A stretch of 28,655 bases of DNA, taken from Chitinophagaceae bacterium UBA3961 (GTDB lineage: Bacteria; Bacteroidota; Bacteroidia; Chitinophagales; Chitinophagaceae). Shown here piece by piece: positions 1 to 7,486 of the stretch; position 1 is the first letter of the stretch; each line of letters begins with the position of its first letter. The notes under the pieces are model-generated. The model saw only the letters and a program-made list of their open reading frames with translations. It was not told where the DNA came from and made no database searches. The translations under genes and the position numbers were made by a program. The DNA lies in the NCBI GenBank assembly GCA_002385265.1, contig DGDD01000057.1:1-28655 (forward strand), read 5' to 3'.

Positions 1-8
1 TCCTTCCT

Positions 9-1046
9 TTGAACCGTTTCATTTATGTACTACTTTTTACGGTGTTTTTTATAAACAACTCGATGCTGGCGCAAACGGGCACTGAAAGAGATTCGAGTTA
101 TGTAGAATCATTCGATGATCAATTGACCCTACGAACTTATTTATCGCAGAAGTACACCATATTTAATGTAAATGGGAAAGGCAATCAATATTTCTTGCAA
201 TACCGACCTAACACCAATTTAAACTTGGGATTAGGAGCCACTTACCGAGGGCTTACTATCAACTTAGGATACGGCTTAAAATTTTTGAACAAAGATTCAG
301 ATAAAGGCACCACAAAATATTTGGATTTGCAATCGCATTTATACGGTAAAAAATGGCGGATCGATGGCTTCGGACAATTTTACAAAGGCTACTTTTTGTT
401 TCCTAAAGGAACTGCAGCTAGTTCAGTAAACAGTTATTACTTACGACCGGATATTGCTGTAAATGAACTTGGTGTTAGTGCTTACTATATTTTGAATAAT
501 CGAAAATACAGCTACCGTGCAGCATTCATACAAGACGAGTGGCAAAAGAAATCTTCCGGAAGTTTATTGGTAGGAGGCGTATTTGTAGCCGGAAGAGTTA
601 AAGGAGACAGTGCCTTTGTTCCTTCATCGAGGGCTTCTTTGTATGAGCAGGCTGCCATTCGATATCTGAGTTATGTTCAGGCCGGACCAGGAATTGGGTA
701 CTCATATACATGGGTGTATAAAGAACATTGGTATGCAACAGGCTCAGGAACCATTAGCATTGATTTGGGAACTGTAAATGAAAGAACCGATCAAGTAAAA
801 TATCATACTTGGCGATTGGCACCGGATCTTTTGATTCGATTGGTTGCGGGTTACAATAGTGCCGACTGGGGATTGAGTTTCTCTTGGGTTTCGAATACCA
901 ACGGCATTCGAGGCATTCATAGAACAAGTTCTTATTCTGTAAATACCGGCAACTATCGGTTTACTTTATCCAGAAAATTTATTCCGGTTGGTGCTGTAAA
1001 AAAAATCCTGCACCGCTATGATCGAATCATTGGTGCAGGAAACTAG
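9..1046 (+). CDS. DUF4421 domain protein, probable outer-membrane/exported protein
   Basis: A 345-residue protein with an N-terminal hydrophobic export signal (about residues 1-21, ending near MLAQ) and a body rich in alternating hydrophobic and aromatic strands. Near residues 35-60 it has a D-Q-L-T-L-R-x-Y-L-S-Q-K-Y segment, which I recognise as typical of the DUF4421 family of Bacteroidota. Many Y/G/N-rich strands ending in aromatics suggest an outer-membrane beta-barrel or a barrel-like periplasmic protein; this is inference. No enzymatic motif is visible and the molecular role is unknown. The first in-frame start candidate is TTG at position 9; the frame is open to the left edge, so the true start could lie just outside the window. 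Its 3' coding end contains a hairpin that appears to be the terminator of the convergent acyl-CoA dehydrogenase gene. Confidence 0.75.
   Translation: MNRFIYVLLFTVFFINNSMLAQTGTERDSSYVESFDDQLTLRTYLSQKYTIFNVNGKGNQYFLQYRPNTNLNLGLGATYRGLTINLGYGLKFLNKDSDKGTTKYLDLQSHLYGKKWRIDGFGQFYKGYFLFPKGTAASSVNSYYLRPDIAVNELGVSAYYILNNRKYSYRAAFIQDEWQKKSSGSLLVGGVFVAGRVKGDSAFVPSSRASLYEQAAIRYLSYVQAGPGIGYSYTWVYKEHWYATGSGTISIDLGTVNERTDQVKYHTWRLAPDLLIRLVAGYNSADWGLSFSWVSNTNGIRGIHRTSSYSVNTGNYRFTLSRKFIPVGAVKKILHRYDRIIGAGN
998..1040 (-). terminator. Rho-independent terminator of the acyl-CoA dehydrogenase gene, inside the DUF4421 CDS
   Basis: Read on the minus strand, TCCTGCACC (1040-1032) pairs with GGTGCAGGA (1014-1006), a 9-bp stem. 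Inside it is a second 5-bp stem (ATGAT/ATCAT) with a 3-nt loop, and it is followed by eight T (1005-998). On the plus strand the hairpin has no T-run after it, so it works only for the minus-strand gene whose stop is at 1065. Confidence 0.75.
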
Positions 1047-1064
1047 CAAGCAATCAGTATTGGA

Positions 1065-2219
1065 CTATTTTAATATGGAACGTGAAATCACAATTCTTTG
1101 TACTTCACTGGTTCCTTCATAGATCTGCGTAATTTTTGCATCTCTCATCAAACGTTCTACGTGGAATTCTTTTACAAATCCATATCCTCCGTGAACTTGT
1201 ACGGCTTCTGTGGTGGTCCACATGGCTGTTTCTGATGCATATACTTTGGCCATTGAAGAACTCAAGGTATAATCGAGGTGTTGATCTTTTTCCCAAGCAG
1301 CTTTCATGCAGAGCAATCGAGATGCTTCAATTCTGGTGGCCATGTCGGCTAACTTAAATTGAATGGCTTGGTGATGCATAATTTCTTTTCCAAAAGCTTT
1401 GCGTTGTTTTGAATACGCCAGTGCTAATTCGTAGGCACCGCTGGCTATTCCAAGTGCTTGAGCTGCAATTCCGATTCTACCTCCTGCTAAGGTCTTCATT
1501 GCGAATGTGAATCCAAAACCATCGGCACCGATCCTATTTTCTTTAGGCACTTTCACATCGTTGAACAAAATGCTATGTGTATCGCTGCCGCGAATTCCAA
1601 GTTTGTTTTCTTTGGCTCCAACAGTAACGCCCGGACTGTTCTTTTCTACGATAAAAGCATTGATACCTTTGCTTCCTTTGGCTGGGTCGGTTTGGGCAAT
1701 CACCAAATATACACTGGCTGTAGAGCCATTGGTTATCCAGTTTTTGGTACCGTTGAGCAAGTAGTAATCCCCTTTATCTTCGGCTGTGGTTCGCTGAGAA
1801 GTGGCGTCACTTCCGGCTTCCGGTTCGCTCAATAAAAATGCTCCCAAATACAGTTCACCGTCTTTCCTTCCTTGTGCTAAAGGCGTTAGGTATTTAATTT
1901 TTTGATCCTCAGAACCAAAAGCCTCTAGTCCCCAACAAACCAAACTATTGTTAACGCTCATGGCAACACTTACAGATGCGTCAACTTTTGATATCTCTTC
2001 CATGGCTAATACGTAACTGATTGTATCCATACCGGAGCCACCGTAAGCGGGGTCTACCATCATTCCCATGAATCCCAATTCAGCCAATTTCATCAATTGT
2101 TCTTTTGGCACTTTTTGATGTTCATCGCGCTCAATTACGCCGGGCAAGCATTCTTGTTGTGCAAAATCGCGTGCCGCTTTTTGAATCATGAGATGTTCTT
2201 CTGATAACTGGAAATGCAT
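1065..2219 (-). CDS. Acyl-CoA dehydrogenase (short-chain/butyryl-CoA type)
   Basis: A 384-residue cytoplasmic flavoenzyme that oxidises acyl-CoA to trans-2-enoyl-CoA with FAD, passing electrons to electron-transfer flavoprotein (fatty-acid or branched-chain amino-acid degradation). Visible family signatures are LSEPEAGSDA in the middle domain (FAD/substrate site), ITNG, the R-x-A-F-G segment after a GGRIGIAAQ helix, QVHGGYGF, and the C-terminal IYEGTSEVQR. The glutamate of YEG (about residue 368) sits where short-chain acyl-CoA dehydrogenases carry their catalytic base. Length is normal for the family. I chose ATG 2219 over the in-frame TTG at 2240, because the TTG lies inside a TAnnTTTG promoter box (2245-2238). 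The gene stands alone. Its exact chain-length preference cannot be read from sequence. Confidence 0.93.
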   Translation of the reverse strand: MHFQLSEEHLMIQKAARDFAQQECLPGVIERDEHQKVPKEQLMKLAELGFMGMMVDPAYGGSGMDTISYVLAMEEISKVDASVSVAMSVNNSLVCWGLEAFGSEDQKIKYLTPLAQGRKDGELYLGAFLLSEPEAGSDATSQRTTAEDKGDYYLLNGTKNWITNGSTASVYLVIAQTDPAKGSKGINAFIVEKNSPGVTVGAKENKLGIRGSDTHSILFNDVKVPKENRIGADGFGFTFAMKTLAGGRIGIAAQALGIASGAYELALAYSKQRKAFGKEIMHHQAIQFKLADMATRIEASRLLCMKAAWEKDQHLDYTLSSSMAKVYASETAMWTTTEAVQVHGGYGFVKEFHVERLMRDAKITQIYEGTSEVQRIVISRSILK

Positions 2220-2237
2220 ATCAATTGATTTGAGTTG

Positions 2238-2245
2238 CAAAAATA
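2238..2245 (-). promoter_or_regulatory. TAnnTTTG promoter box for the acyl-CoA dehydrogenase
   Basis: On the minus strand TATTTTTG (2245 to 2238) matches the Bacteroidota -7 consensus and ends 18 nt before ATG 2219. No clear -33 TTG was found at the usual spacing. Confidence 0.5.
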
Positions 2246-2273
2246 ACCGTTTTTTTGATAAAAACTAACGGTT
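2245..2273. promoter_or_regulatory. Inverted repeat upstream of the acyl-CoA dehydrogenase (operator candidate)
   Basis: AACCGTT (2245-2251) and AACGGTT (2267-2273) are exact inverted repeats separated by 15 nt. The intervening sequence is itself partly palindromic (T-run and A-run). It covers the region just upstream of, and touching, the -7 box of the dehydrogenase, so a repressor site is plausible. No regulator gene is next to it. Confidence 0.35.
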
Positions 2274-2332
2274 GTTTGGTTTAATTTTTCATAGAATCGT
2301 TTGTGAAATACTGGTTTTAAAAGGGTTCGTTC

Positions 2333-2365
2333 TTGAAAAAAACATAGAAGTTTTTATTATATTTG
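2333..2365 (+). promoter_or_regulatory. Bacteroidota-type promoter of the small membrane protein
   Basis: TTG (2333-2335) and TATATTTG (2358-2365) match the -33 and -7 elements with a 22-nt spacer. The -7 box ends 30 nt before ATG 2396, which supports that start over an earlier in-frame TTG inside the box. Confidence 0.55.
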
Positions 2366-2395
2366 TATCTGTTCTTAAACCAACCCTTTTATTGT

Positions 2396-2560
2396 ATGAT
2401 TTTTGGCTTAGTAGTGGGTCCCGATTCCCTTACAGAAATCGTTATAGGCCTTGGCCTTTTAGTAGTAGCAGCCTTTCTATTTATTCAGAACAATCAACTG
2501 CGTCGTCAGGTGAAAGTACTCACCGAAGAGCGAGATGCTTTGTTAGACCGTAAGCGATAA
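2396..2560 (+). CDS. Small single-pass membrane protein with coiled-coil tail
   Basis: A 54-residue protein. Residues about 12-31 form one hydrophobic transmembrane helix (IVIGLGLLVVAAFLFI), followed directly by a charged amphipathic segment with heptad-like L/V spacing (QNNQLRRQVKVLTEERDALL) that looks like a short coiled coil. The layout resembles small membrane-anchored coiled-coil proteins, but no named family is recognised. ATG 2396 was chosen because the upstream in-frame TTG lies in the promoter box. It sits 44 nt upstream of the Gfo/Idh gene on the same strand and may be co-transcribed with it. Function unknown. Confidence 0.6.
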   Translation: MIFGLVVGPDSLTEIVIGLGLLVVAAFLFIQNNQLRRQVKVLTEERDALLDRKR

Positions 2561-2574
2561 TCAAATTCCTTTCT

Positions 2575-2582
2575 TATTTTTG
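2575..2582 (+). promoter_or_regulatory. TAnnTTTG promoter box before the Gfo/Idh gene
   Basis: TATTTTTG matches the -7 consensus and ends 22 nt before ATG 2605. No good -33 element at standard spacing (the nearest TTTG is 32 nt upstream), so this is weaker than the others. Confidence 0.35.
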
Positions 2583-2604
2583 GCACTCTTAAACAAATCA
2601 AAGA

Positions 2605-3675
2605 ATGTCAAACATAAGAGTATTGGTGGTGGGCTGTGGCAATATGGGAGCTTCTCATGCCATTGCGTACACCCTCACGGAAGGAATTGAGATATGCGGT
2701 ATTGTATCGACCGGCAAAAGCAAAGAAGTTTTGAATGAAAAATTAGGTGGTGGCTATCCCCTTTTTTCCGACTATTTTGAAGCTTTGGAAGCTACAAAAC
2801 CCGATGCGGTTTGTATTTCAACTTACCCCGATACTCACGAGTCTTTTGCTATAGCAGCTTTTGAGAGAGGCTGTCATGTATTTATTGAAAAACCGGTTGC
2901 TGCTACAGTGGCAGGAGCACAACGCGTTGTTGATGCTGCCAAAGCAGCCAATAAGAAACTGGTGGTAGGCTATATTCTTCGTCATCATCCTTCATGGATT
3001 CGATTTATTGAGTTGGCTCAAACCATGGGAAAACCGTTGGTTATGCGCATGAATTTGAATCAGCAGAGTCATGGTTATATGTGGGATGTTCACAGAAACT
3101 TAATGAAAAGCCTCAGCCCTATTGTAGATTGTGGCGTACACTATATTGACGTGATGTGCCAAATGGTTCGTTCAAAGCCGGTATCGGTTTCTGCAATAGG
3201 TGCAAGACTTACTGAAGACATACCCGCCGGAAACTACAATTATGGACAATTACAAATTCGTTTCGAAGACGGATCAGTAGGTTGGTATGAAGCAGGTTGG
3301 GGGCCGATGGTGAGTGAAACAGCTTTTTTTGTAAAAGACGTGTTTGGACCCAAAGGCTCTGTTTCAATAGTTGCGCAAGATGCGGGTGGAAAAGGCAAAT
3401 CTGATTCGGTGGAAGCACATACCAAAACCGAAAGTCTACGGGTGCACCATGCCACTATTAATGACAAAAATGAGTTCACGCAACCGGATGAATGGATCAA
3501 TTTAACCGACGAGCCCGACCATCAGGAATTGTGTAATAGAGAACAACGTTATTTTGTAACAGCTATTCGAGAAGATATTGATCTCACAGATCATATGGAC
3601 GATGCGGTTAACAGTTTGCGAATTGCATTTGCATGCGACGAATCGGTAAGAACCGGAAACGTTGTAAAGCTTTAA
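2605..3675 (+). CDS. Gfo/Idh/MocA family NAD(P)-dependent oxidoreductase
   Basis: A 356-residue cytoplasmic protein. The N-terminal Rossmann fold is marked by VVGCGNMGASHA (residues 8-19). The family signature EKP is at 95-97 (the lysine is the usual catalytic/cofactor-contacting residue), followed by the D-C-G-V-H-Y-I-D segment at 175-182, where D and H are the residues normally involved in hydride transfer. Members oxidise or reduce sugars, inositols or related polyols, or act on nucleotide sugars; the substrate cannot be told here. The C-terminal alpha/beta domain is complete and length is normal. It lies 50 nt upstream of the PGM1-like ATP-grasp gene on the same strand, so the two may form a transcription unit. 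Confidence 0.9.
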   Translation: MSNIRVLVVGCGNMGASHAIAYTLTEGIEICGIVSTGKSKEVLNEKLGGGYPLFSDYFEALEATKPDAVCISTYPDTHESFAIAAFERGCHVFIEKPVAATVAGAQRVVDAAKAANKKLVVGYILRHHPSWIRFIELAQTMGKPLVMRMNLNQQSHGYMWDVHRNLMKSLSPIVDCGVHYIDVMCQMVRSKPVSVSAIGARLTEDIPAGNYNYGQLQIRFEDGSVGWYEAGWGPMVSETAFFVKDVFGPKGSVSIVAQDAGGKGKSDSVEAHTKTESLRVHHATINDKNEFTQPDEWINLTDEPDHQELCNREQRYFVTAIREDIDLTDHMDDAVNSLRIAFACDESVRTGNVVKL

Positions 3676-3725
3676 TCCCCGATTTTTTAAGTAAGATTCT
3701 TCGTAATTTAGGTAAAAACTGTTTT

Positions 3726-5303
3726 ATGCCTACAGGGACCCCTATTGCCCGTAAAACCTTCGAACCAAAAGCTAATTTGTATCCCTCAGGTTCAGAAGCC
3801 GAGCGTCTTCGCTTTATGGAATTACAAAAAGGATTCGAGAAGCAATATAAAGAGGTGTTTCCTGATAAGCTTGCTCCAAGAACCGTGGTGATTCTTCCGT
3901 CTTTAACTTTGGACCAAGACATCTTGTCGAAGGTAAAAGGCGCCATCCATTATGAAGAGCGAATGCTTTGTTTATTGATGCTACTCCGCATGCCTTTAAC
4001 CAAAGTCATTTACATAACAAGTGTACCCGTTCCCGATAGTATTGTAGATTATTACTTACATATGCTTCCGGGCATTACAGATCACCATGCCAGACAACGA
4101 CTTCATATGATTAGTTGCCACGATGCATCGGTGCGATCTTTAACGGAGAAAGTTTTGGAGCGTCCACGTTTAATTGATAGAATTAAGAGTTTGATTCCGG
4201 ATGCCGCATCGGCGCATTTAACCTGTTACAATATTACCCCATTGGAAAAAACCTTGGCTGTTCAATTGGGTATTCCTTTGTTTGGAACTGATCCCGATAA
4301 ACAATACGAAGGTTCTAAATCAGGTGGCAGAAAGACATTTCGAGAAAGCGGTGTATTGCTTCCAGACGGGTTTGAAGATTTGCATTCAAAAGAAGATGTA
4401 GTTGATGCATTGGTAAAATTAAAAGAGAAATATCCTTCGCTTCGTAAGGCCGTAGTAAAACTAAACGATGGTTTCAGTGGCGATGGGAATGCCATGTACA
4501 AATACCCCTCCGAACTAGGCACTGATTTAAGAGCTGCGATAGAAAGCAGTTTTGAATCCAATTTCAAAACGGTAGCGCACGATGTATCGAATGCTTTATT
4601 TTTTGAAAAGATCGTATTTATGGGAGGAATTGTTGAAGAATTTTTAGATGGTGAAATCAAAACCTCTCCTTCTGTTCAGTGCGTAATTGGTACTCATGGT
4701 GAAGTAGAAATTGTAAGTACTCACGATCAAGTGTTGGGGGGCGATGATGGTCAAATCTTTATTGGTGCGATCTTTCCTGCTGATGCCGCCTACAATGTAA
4801 CATTAGCGAAAGAAGGTCGAAAAATTGCTGAAACGCTGTCCAAAAAAGGCGCATTGGGCCGGTTTGCCATTGATTTCATTTCAGTTCAACAAACAGATCA
4901 AAGTTGGAAACATTATGCCATTGAAATCAATCTCCGAAAAGGGGGAACCACCCACCCACTCTTGCTGCTTCAATTCTTAACAGATGGGAAATACAATGAT
5001 GAAACCGGATTGTATTTAACCTCTAGTGGAAACAAACGCTATTACTTTGCCTCAGACAATGTATTTAGCGAACACTACAAAGGACTCACTCCTGATGATT
5101 TGATGCACATTTCCATTTACCACGGATTGATCTATGACTCTGCTTCTCAAGAAGGTGTGATGTTTCATTTGGTAGGCGCTCTGTCGGAACATGGTAAACT
5201 GGGTGTATTGTGTGTTGGAACAAGCCCAGAGCGCGCCCGCTACTTTTATGAGAAAACACTCGAGATCCTAGACCACGAGTGCACTCCCATTATTGAAGAA
5301 TAA
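3726..5303 (+). CDS. PGM1-like ATP-grasp peptide/carboxylate-amine ligase
   Basis: A 525-residue protein. The N-terminal ~170 residues look like a pre-ATP-grasp domain. An ATP-grasp core follows: VVKLNDGFSGDGN (about 244-255, nucleotide-binding loop), EEFLDGE (304-310), and AIEINLRKGGTTHP (398-411) with the E-x-N metal-binding pair and conserved R/G/T/H. The C-terminal part (GALSEHGKLGVLCVGTSPE) resembles the C-terminal domain of PGM1, the peptide ligase of pheganomycin biosynthesis. The family joins a carboxylate to an amine via an acyl-phosphate; substrates here are unknown. I chose ATG 3726. An in-frame ATG at 3633 would add 31 basic residues but overlap the preceding gene by 43 nt and break the usual N-terminus. 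Its TAA (5301-5303) directly abuts the stop codon of the convergent DsrE gene. Confidence 0.8.
   Translation: MPTGTPIARKTFEPKANLYPSGSEAERLRFMELQKGFEKQYKEVFPDKLAPRTVVILPSLTLDQDILSKVKGAIHYEERMLCLLMLLRMPLTKVIYITSVPVPDSIVDYYLHMLPGITDHHARQRLHMISCHDASVRSLTEKVLERPRLIDRIKSLIPDAASAHLTCYNITPLEKTLAVQLGIPLFGTDPDKQYEGSKSGGRKTFRESGVLLPDGFEDLHSKEDVVDALVKLKEKYPSLRKAVVKLNDGFSGDGNAMYKYPSELGTDLRAAIESSFESNFKTVAHDVSNALFFEKIVFMGGIVEEFLDGEIKTSPSVQCVIGTHGEVEIVSTHDQVLGGDDGQIFIGAIFPADAAYNVTLAKEGRKIAETLSKKGALGRFAIDFISVQQTDQSWKHYAIEINLRKGGTTHPLLLLQFLTDGKYNDETGLYLTSSGNKRYYFASDNVFSEHYKGLTPDDLMHISIYHGLIYDSASQEGVMFHLVGALSEHGKLGVLCVGTSPERARYFYEKTLEILDHECTPIIEE
5253..5281 (-). terminator. Possible terminator of the DsrE gene inside the ATP-grasp CDS
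   Basis: CACTCG (5257-5262) and CGAGTG (5276-5281) are inverted repeats with a 13-nt spacer. On the minus strand the stem is followed by four T (5256-5253). It is weaker than the other two embedded terminators because the stem is 6 bp and the T-run short. Confidence 0.35.
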
Positions 5304-5936
5304 TTAATGTTGTTCAGCGATTTGAAAGGGAACGTATCCTTTACTTAAGTAAGTTGACAAAGCAGTACGCGCAGAAAATGCTTTTTGAACTCCATCAATC
5401 AGTTGTTCTTCTTTGATGTCGCGGAATTGCATGGTTTGCCCACAGGCTACTATTGTTGCTCCGATAGATTGAAGTTGCTTTATAATGTCGGCATTTGGAT
5501 TGTTGATTTTGAATTTTGCTTGAAAAGCAGCGTCATTCAGCAAGCTAAGTACTGCAGCACTGTGCGTTACAACTACAACTTTAAGATGCTTTGCAGAAAC
5601 ACCGGCTGCTCGGTGCAGGTTGATCATCCGCCCAATTTCGTCTAACCCCTCATTGATCATTCCATTTTGGTACTGTGCATTGATACCAACAGTAAAATCG
5701 AACAGGAGTTTATAATCCATGTTAGAATCGATCTTTGACTTTGGATTAGAAATTGGAAATACACCGGAAGCTACAGAGCCTTTAATTACGGGAAAAATCA
5801 ACTCTGATGCACGCTTTTGCATCATAGCCGTTCTTGGATTTACCGGCACGGTATCTTTCGATTGAGCTTGGCTATTTATTGTTAAAACGGTGCATAATAA
5901 GAATGTAATCCATCCTAATTTAAAAACTTGCTTCAT
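5304..5936 (-). CDS. Exported DsrE/DsrF-like family protein
   Basis: A 210-residue protein with a signal peptide (residues 1-25, hydrophobic core WITFLLCTVLTI, cleavage after SQAQ). The rest fits a DsrE/DsrF/TusD-like alpha/beta fold: the strand LKVVVVTHSAAV (118-129), then a helix, then IGATIVACGQTMQFR (158-172) with the cysteine at 165 in the position of the conserved DsrE-like cysteine. Cytoplasmic DsrE proteins relay sulfur as persulfide; exported versions in Bacteroidota have no established role, so function is inferred only at fold level. The gene is divergent from the exported protein gene at 5986 (49-nt gap) and convergent with the ATP-grasp gene with no intervening base. Confidence 0.8.
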   Translation of the reverse strand: MKQVFKLGWITFLLCTVLTINSQAQSKDTVPVNPRTAMMQKRASELIFPVIKGSVASGVFPISNPKSKIDSNMDYKLLFDFTVGINAQYQNGMINEGLDEIGRMINLHRAAGVSAKHLKVVVVTHSAAVLSLLNDAAFQAKFKINNPNADIIKQLQSIGATIVACGQTMQFRDIKEEQLIDGVQKAFSARTALSTYLSKGYVPFQIAEQH

Positions 5937-5985
5937 AAAGTGTAATTTTATAGCTACTTAAAGGTACTAAAATACCTCAGATACC

Positions 5986-6525
5986 ATGAAACAATTCATT
6001 TTCACTTTATTATTGTTAACCGGCGTAGGTACGCTTCTTGGGTTTGGACAGCAAGACTCAATGACTACCAACAGCATTCTCAAAGGTGCCATACGCATAA
6101 AAGCACCTGCCTCACTTTTGGAAATGACACCTGAAATGTGGGAACTAAAGTATAAAATGAAACAAAGACCTGAGTTGGTACTTACCAATGAGGAAGGCAC
6201 AGTAAATATCATTCTTGACTACTCAGAGCAAAAAGTGAACGAGGCACAAATTGCCGCATTCACCGGATTTCAAGCCGAGCAACTCACTAAGGCAAGGACC
6301 GATATCAAAATTCTTTCTAAAGGCACTCGAAAAGTAAATGGAAAAGAAATCGGATTCATAAAATTTAGCGCAAAGGCCATCGATCAGAAAATCTTCAACT
6401 ATTATTTTTTCGCGAGTTACAATGGTCAATTGCTCCTCGGTTCATTTAATTGCGTAGAAAAACTTCAAAAGGAGTGGGAACCCATAGCAGAACAAATTGT
6501 GGGAAGTCTTCAATTGGGAAAGTAA
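5986..6525 (+). CDS. Exported protein of unknown function, PsbP/DcrB-like fold possible
   Basis: A 179-residue protein with a clear signal peptide (residues 1-22: MKQF, hydrophobic core, then GFGQ before the mature QDSM). The mature part has the pattern of a compact alpha/beta domain: ILKGAIRIKAPASLLEMTPEMW, ELVLTNEEGTVNIILDYS, a helix (QIAAFTGFQAEQLTKA), DIKILSKGTRKVNGKEI, FFASYNGQLLLGSFNC and a final helix. This order resembles PsbP/DcrB-type small lipid- or stress-linked proteins (test of a variant, regression of strands around one long helix), but I cannot assign it firmly. One cysteine, no catalytic signature. No neighbour clarifies its job. Confidence 0.6.
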   Translation: MKQFIFTLLLLTGVGTLLGFGQQDSMTTNSILKGAIRIKAPASLLEMTPEMWELKYKMKQRPELVLTNEEGTVNIILDYSEQKVNEAQIAAFTGFQAEQLTKARTDIKILSKGTRKVNGKEIGFIKFSAKAIDQKIFNYYFFASYNGQLLLGSFNCVEKLQKEWEPIAEQIVGSLQLGK

Positions 6526-6549
6526 AGGATTTGTTATCCTAGGTCAATG

Positions 6550-6577
6550 TTGTTACATCGAATGGATTGTAGTTTTG
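6550..6577 (+). promoter_or_regulatory. Promoter of the extradiol dioxygenase gene, near-leaderless
   Basis: TTG (6550-6552) and TAGTTTTG (6570-6577) are separated by 17 nt. The -7 box ends only 7 nt before ATG 6585, so the mRNA would start at or almost at the start codon. Confidence 0.6.
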
Positions 6578-6584
6578 TATTCTA

Positions 6585-7469
6585 ATGAAAAGAAGTGTTT
6601 TTTTACAAACATTAGGTATAAGCTCCCTTTTTACTATGGATATGAATTTGCATGAGCTGCGCAATTTCGCAGATCAATTACCATCTACAGACCCCATGCC
6701 TGTATTATTCTTGGGACATGGAAGCCCGATGAATGCACTTGAAGACAATGAATTCACCAGAGCATTTAAAGAAGTAGCTAAAAACATCCAAAAGCCCGCA
6801 GCCATTCTTTGTGTTTCTGCTCATTGGTTCACGAGAGGTACGTTTGTAACTGCCATGCAAATGCCCCGTACTATTCACGATTTTGGGGGCTTTCCGAGAG
6901 AATTGTATGAAGTTCAGTATCCGGCTCCGGGAAGTCCCGGCTTAGCTCAAACCACCAAAGAATTGGTAAAGAGCACCACTGTTCAACTCGATGAAACTTG
7001 GGGATTAGACCATGGTGCATGGAGCGTGATCAAGCACCTCTACCCCGACGCTTCTGTTCCTGTAATTCAATTTAGCATCGACTATACTCGGAATGCAGAA
7101 TGGCATTTCAACTTAGCAAAAGAATTGGCCTTGTTGCGAAAAAAAGGCATATTGATTATAGGAAGTGGTAATATCATTCACAATTTGGGAATGGTTGATT
7201 TTCAGAATTTCTACCGCGATAATTACGGTTACGACTGGGCAATAGAAGCCAGAGCGCTGTTCAACAAACATCTGTTAAGTGGAGATACCAAACCTTTACT
7301 TCAGTATCAAAGTTTGGGGAAGCCCGCGCTGTTATCGATACCGAGTCCCGACCACTACCTTCCGTTGATCTATACTTTAGGGTTGAAAGAAGAAAAGGAT
7401 GCAATTTCATTATTCAACGATAAGTTAGTGGCAGGCTCACTCAGCATGACTTCGGTGAAAATTGGATAA
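6585..7469 (+). CDS. 4,5-DOPA dioxygenase extradiol-like protein (LigB superfamily, YgiD type)
   Basis: A 294-residue class III extradiol dioxygenase homologue that would bind a divalent metal and open catechol rings. Visible motifs: LFLGHGSPMNAL (H45), CVSAHW (H80), HDFGGFP (98-104), GLDHGAW (H143), IIGSGNIIHNL (H199) and PSPDHYLPL near residue 257. H45, H80, H199 and the last H correspond to the metal-site histidines of the YgiD family. The physiological substrate is uncertain; many bacterial members act weakly on L-DOPA. The N-terminus MKRSVFLQTLGISSL resembles a twin-arginine leader, with KR in place of RR and no clear cleavage site, so it may be a relic. ATG 6585 is supported by the promoter just upstream. 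DJ-1/PfpI follows after 17 nt. Confidence 0.85.
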   Translation: MKRSVFLQTLGISSLFTMDMNLHELRNFADQLPSTDPMPVLFLGHGSPMNALEDNEFTRAFKEVAKNIQKPAAILCVSAHWFTRGTFVTAMQMPRTIHDFGGFPRELYEVQYPAPGSPGLAQTTKELVKSTTVQLDETWGLDHGAWSVIKHLYPDASVPVIQFSIDYTRNAEWHFNLAKELALLRKKGILIIGSGNIIHNLGMVDFQNFYRDNYGYDWAIEARALFNKHLLSGDTKPLLQYQSLGKPALLSIPSPDHYLPLIYTLGLKEEKDAISLFNDKLVAGSLSMTSVKIG

Positions 7470-7474
7470 ATCTG

Positions 7475-7482
7475 TAACTTCG
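7475..7482 (+). promoter_or_regulatory. TAnnTTCG promoter box before the DJ-1/PfpI gene, near-leaderless
   Basis: TAACTTCG, a known one-base variant of the TAnnTTTG box, ends 4 nt before ATG 7487. It lies in the 17-nt gap after the dioxygenase gene and could give the second gene its own start. Confidence 0.4.
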
Positions 7483-7486
7483 CACC

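Noticed and set aside
3633..3725. Longer N-terminus for the ATP-grasp ligase starting at ATG 3633
   Set aside because: It would overlap the Gfo/Idh gene by 43 nt and add 31 basic residues unlike the family; ATG 3726 gives a usual start.
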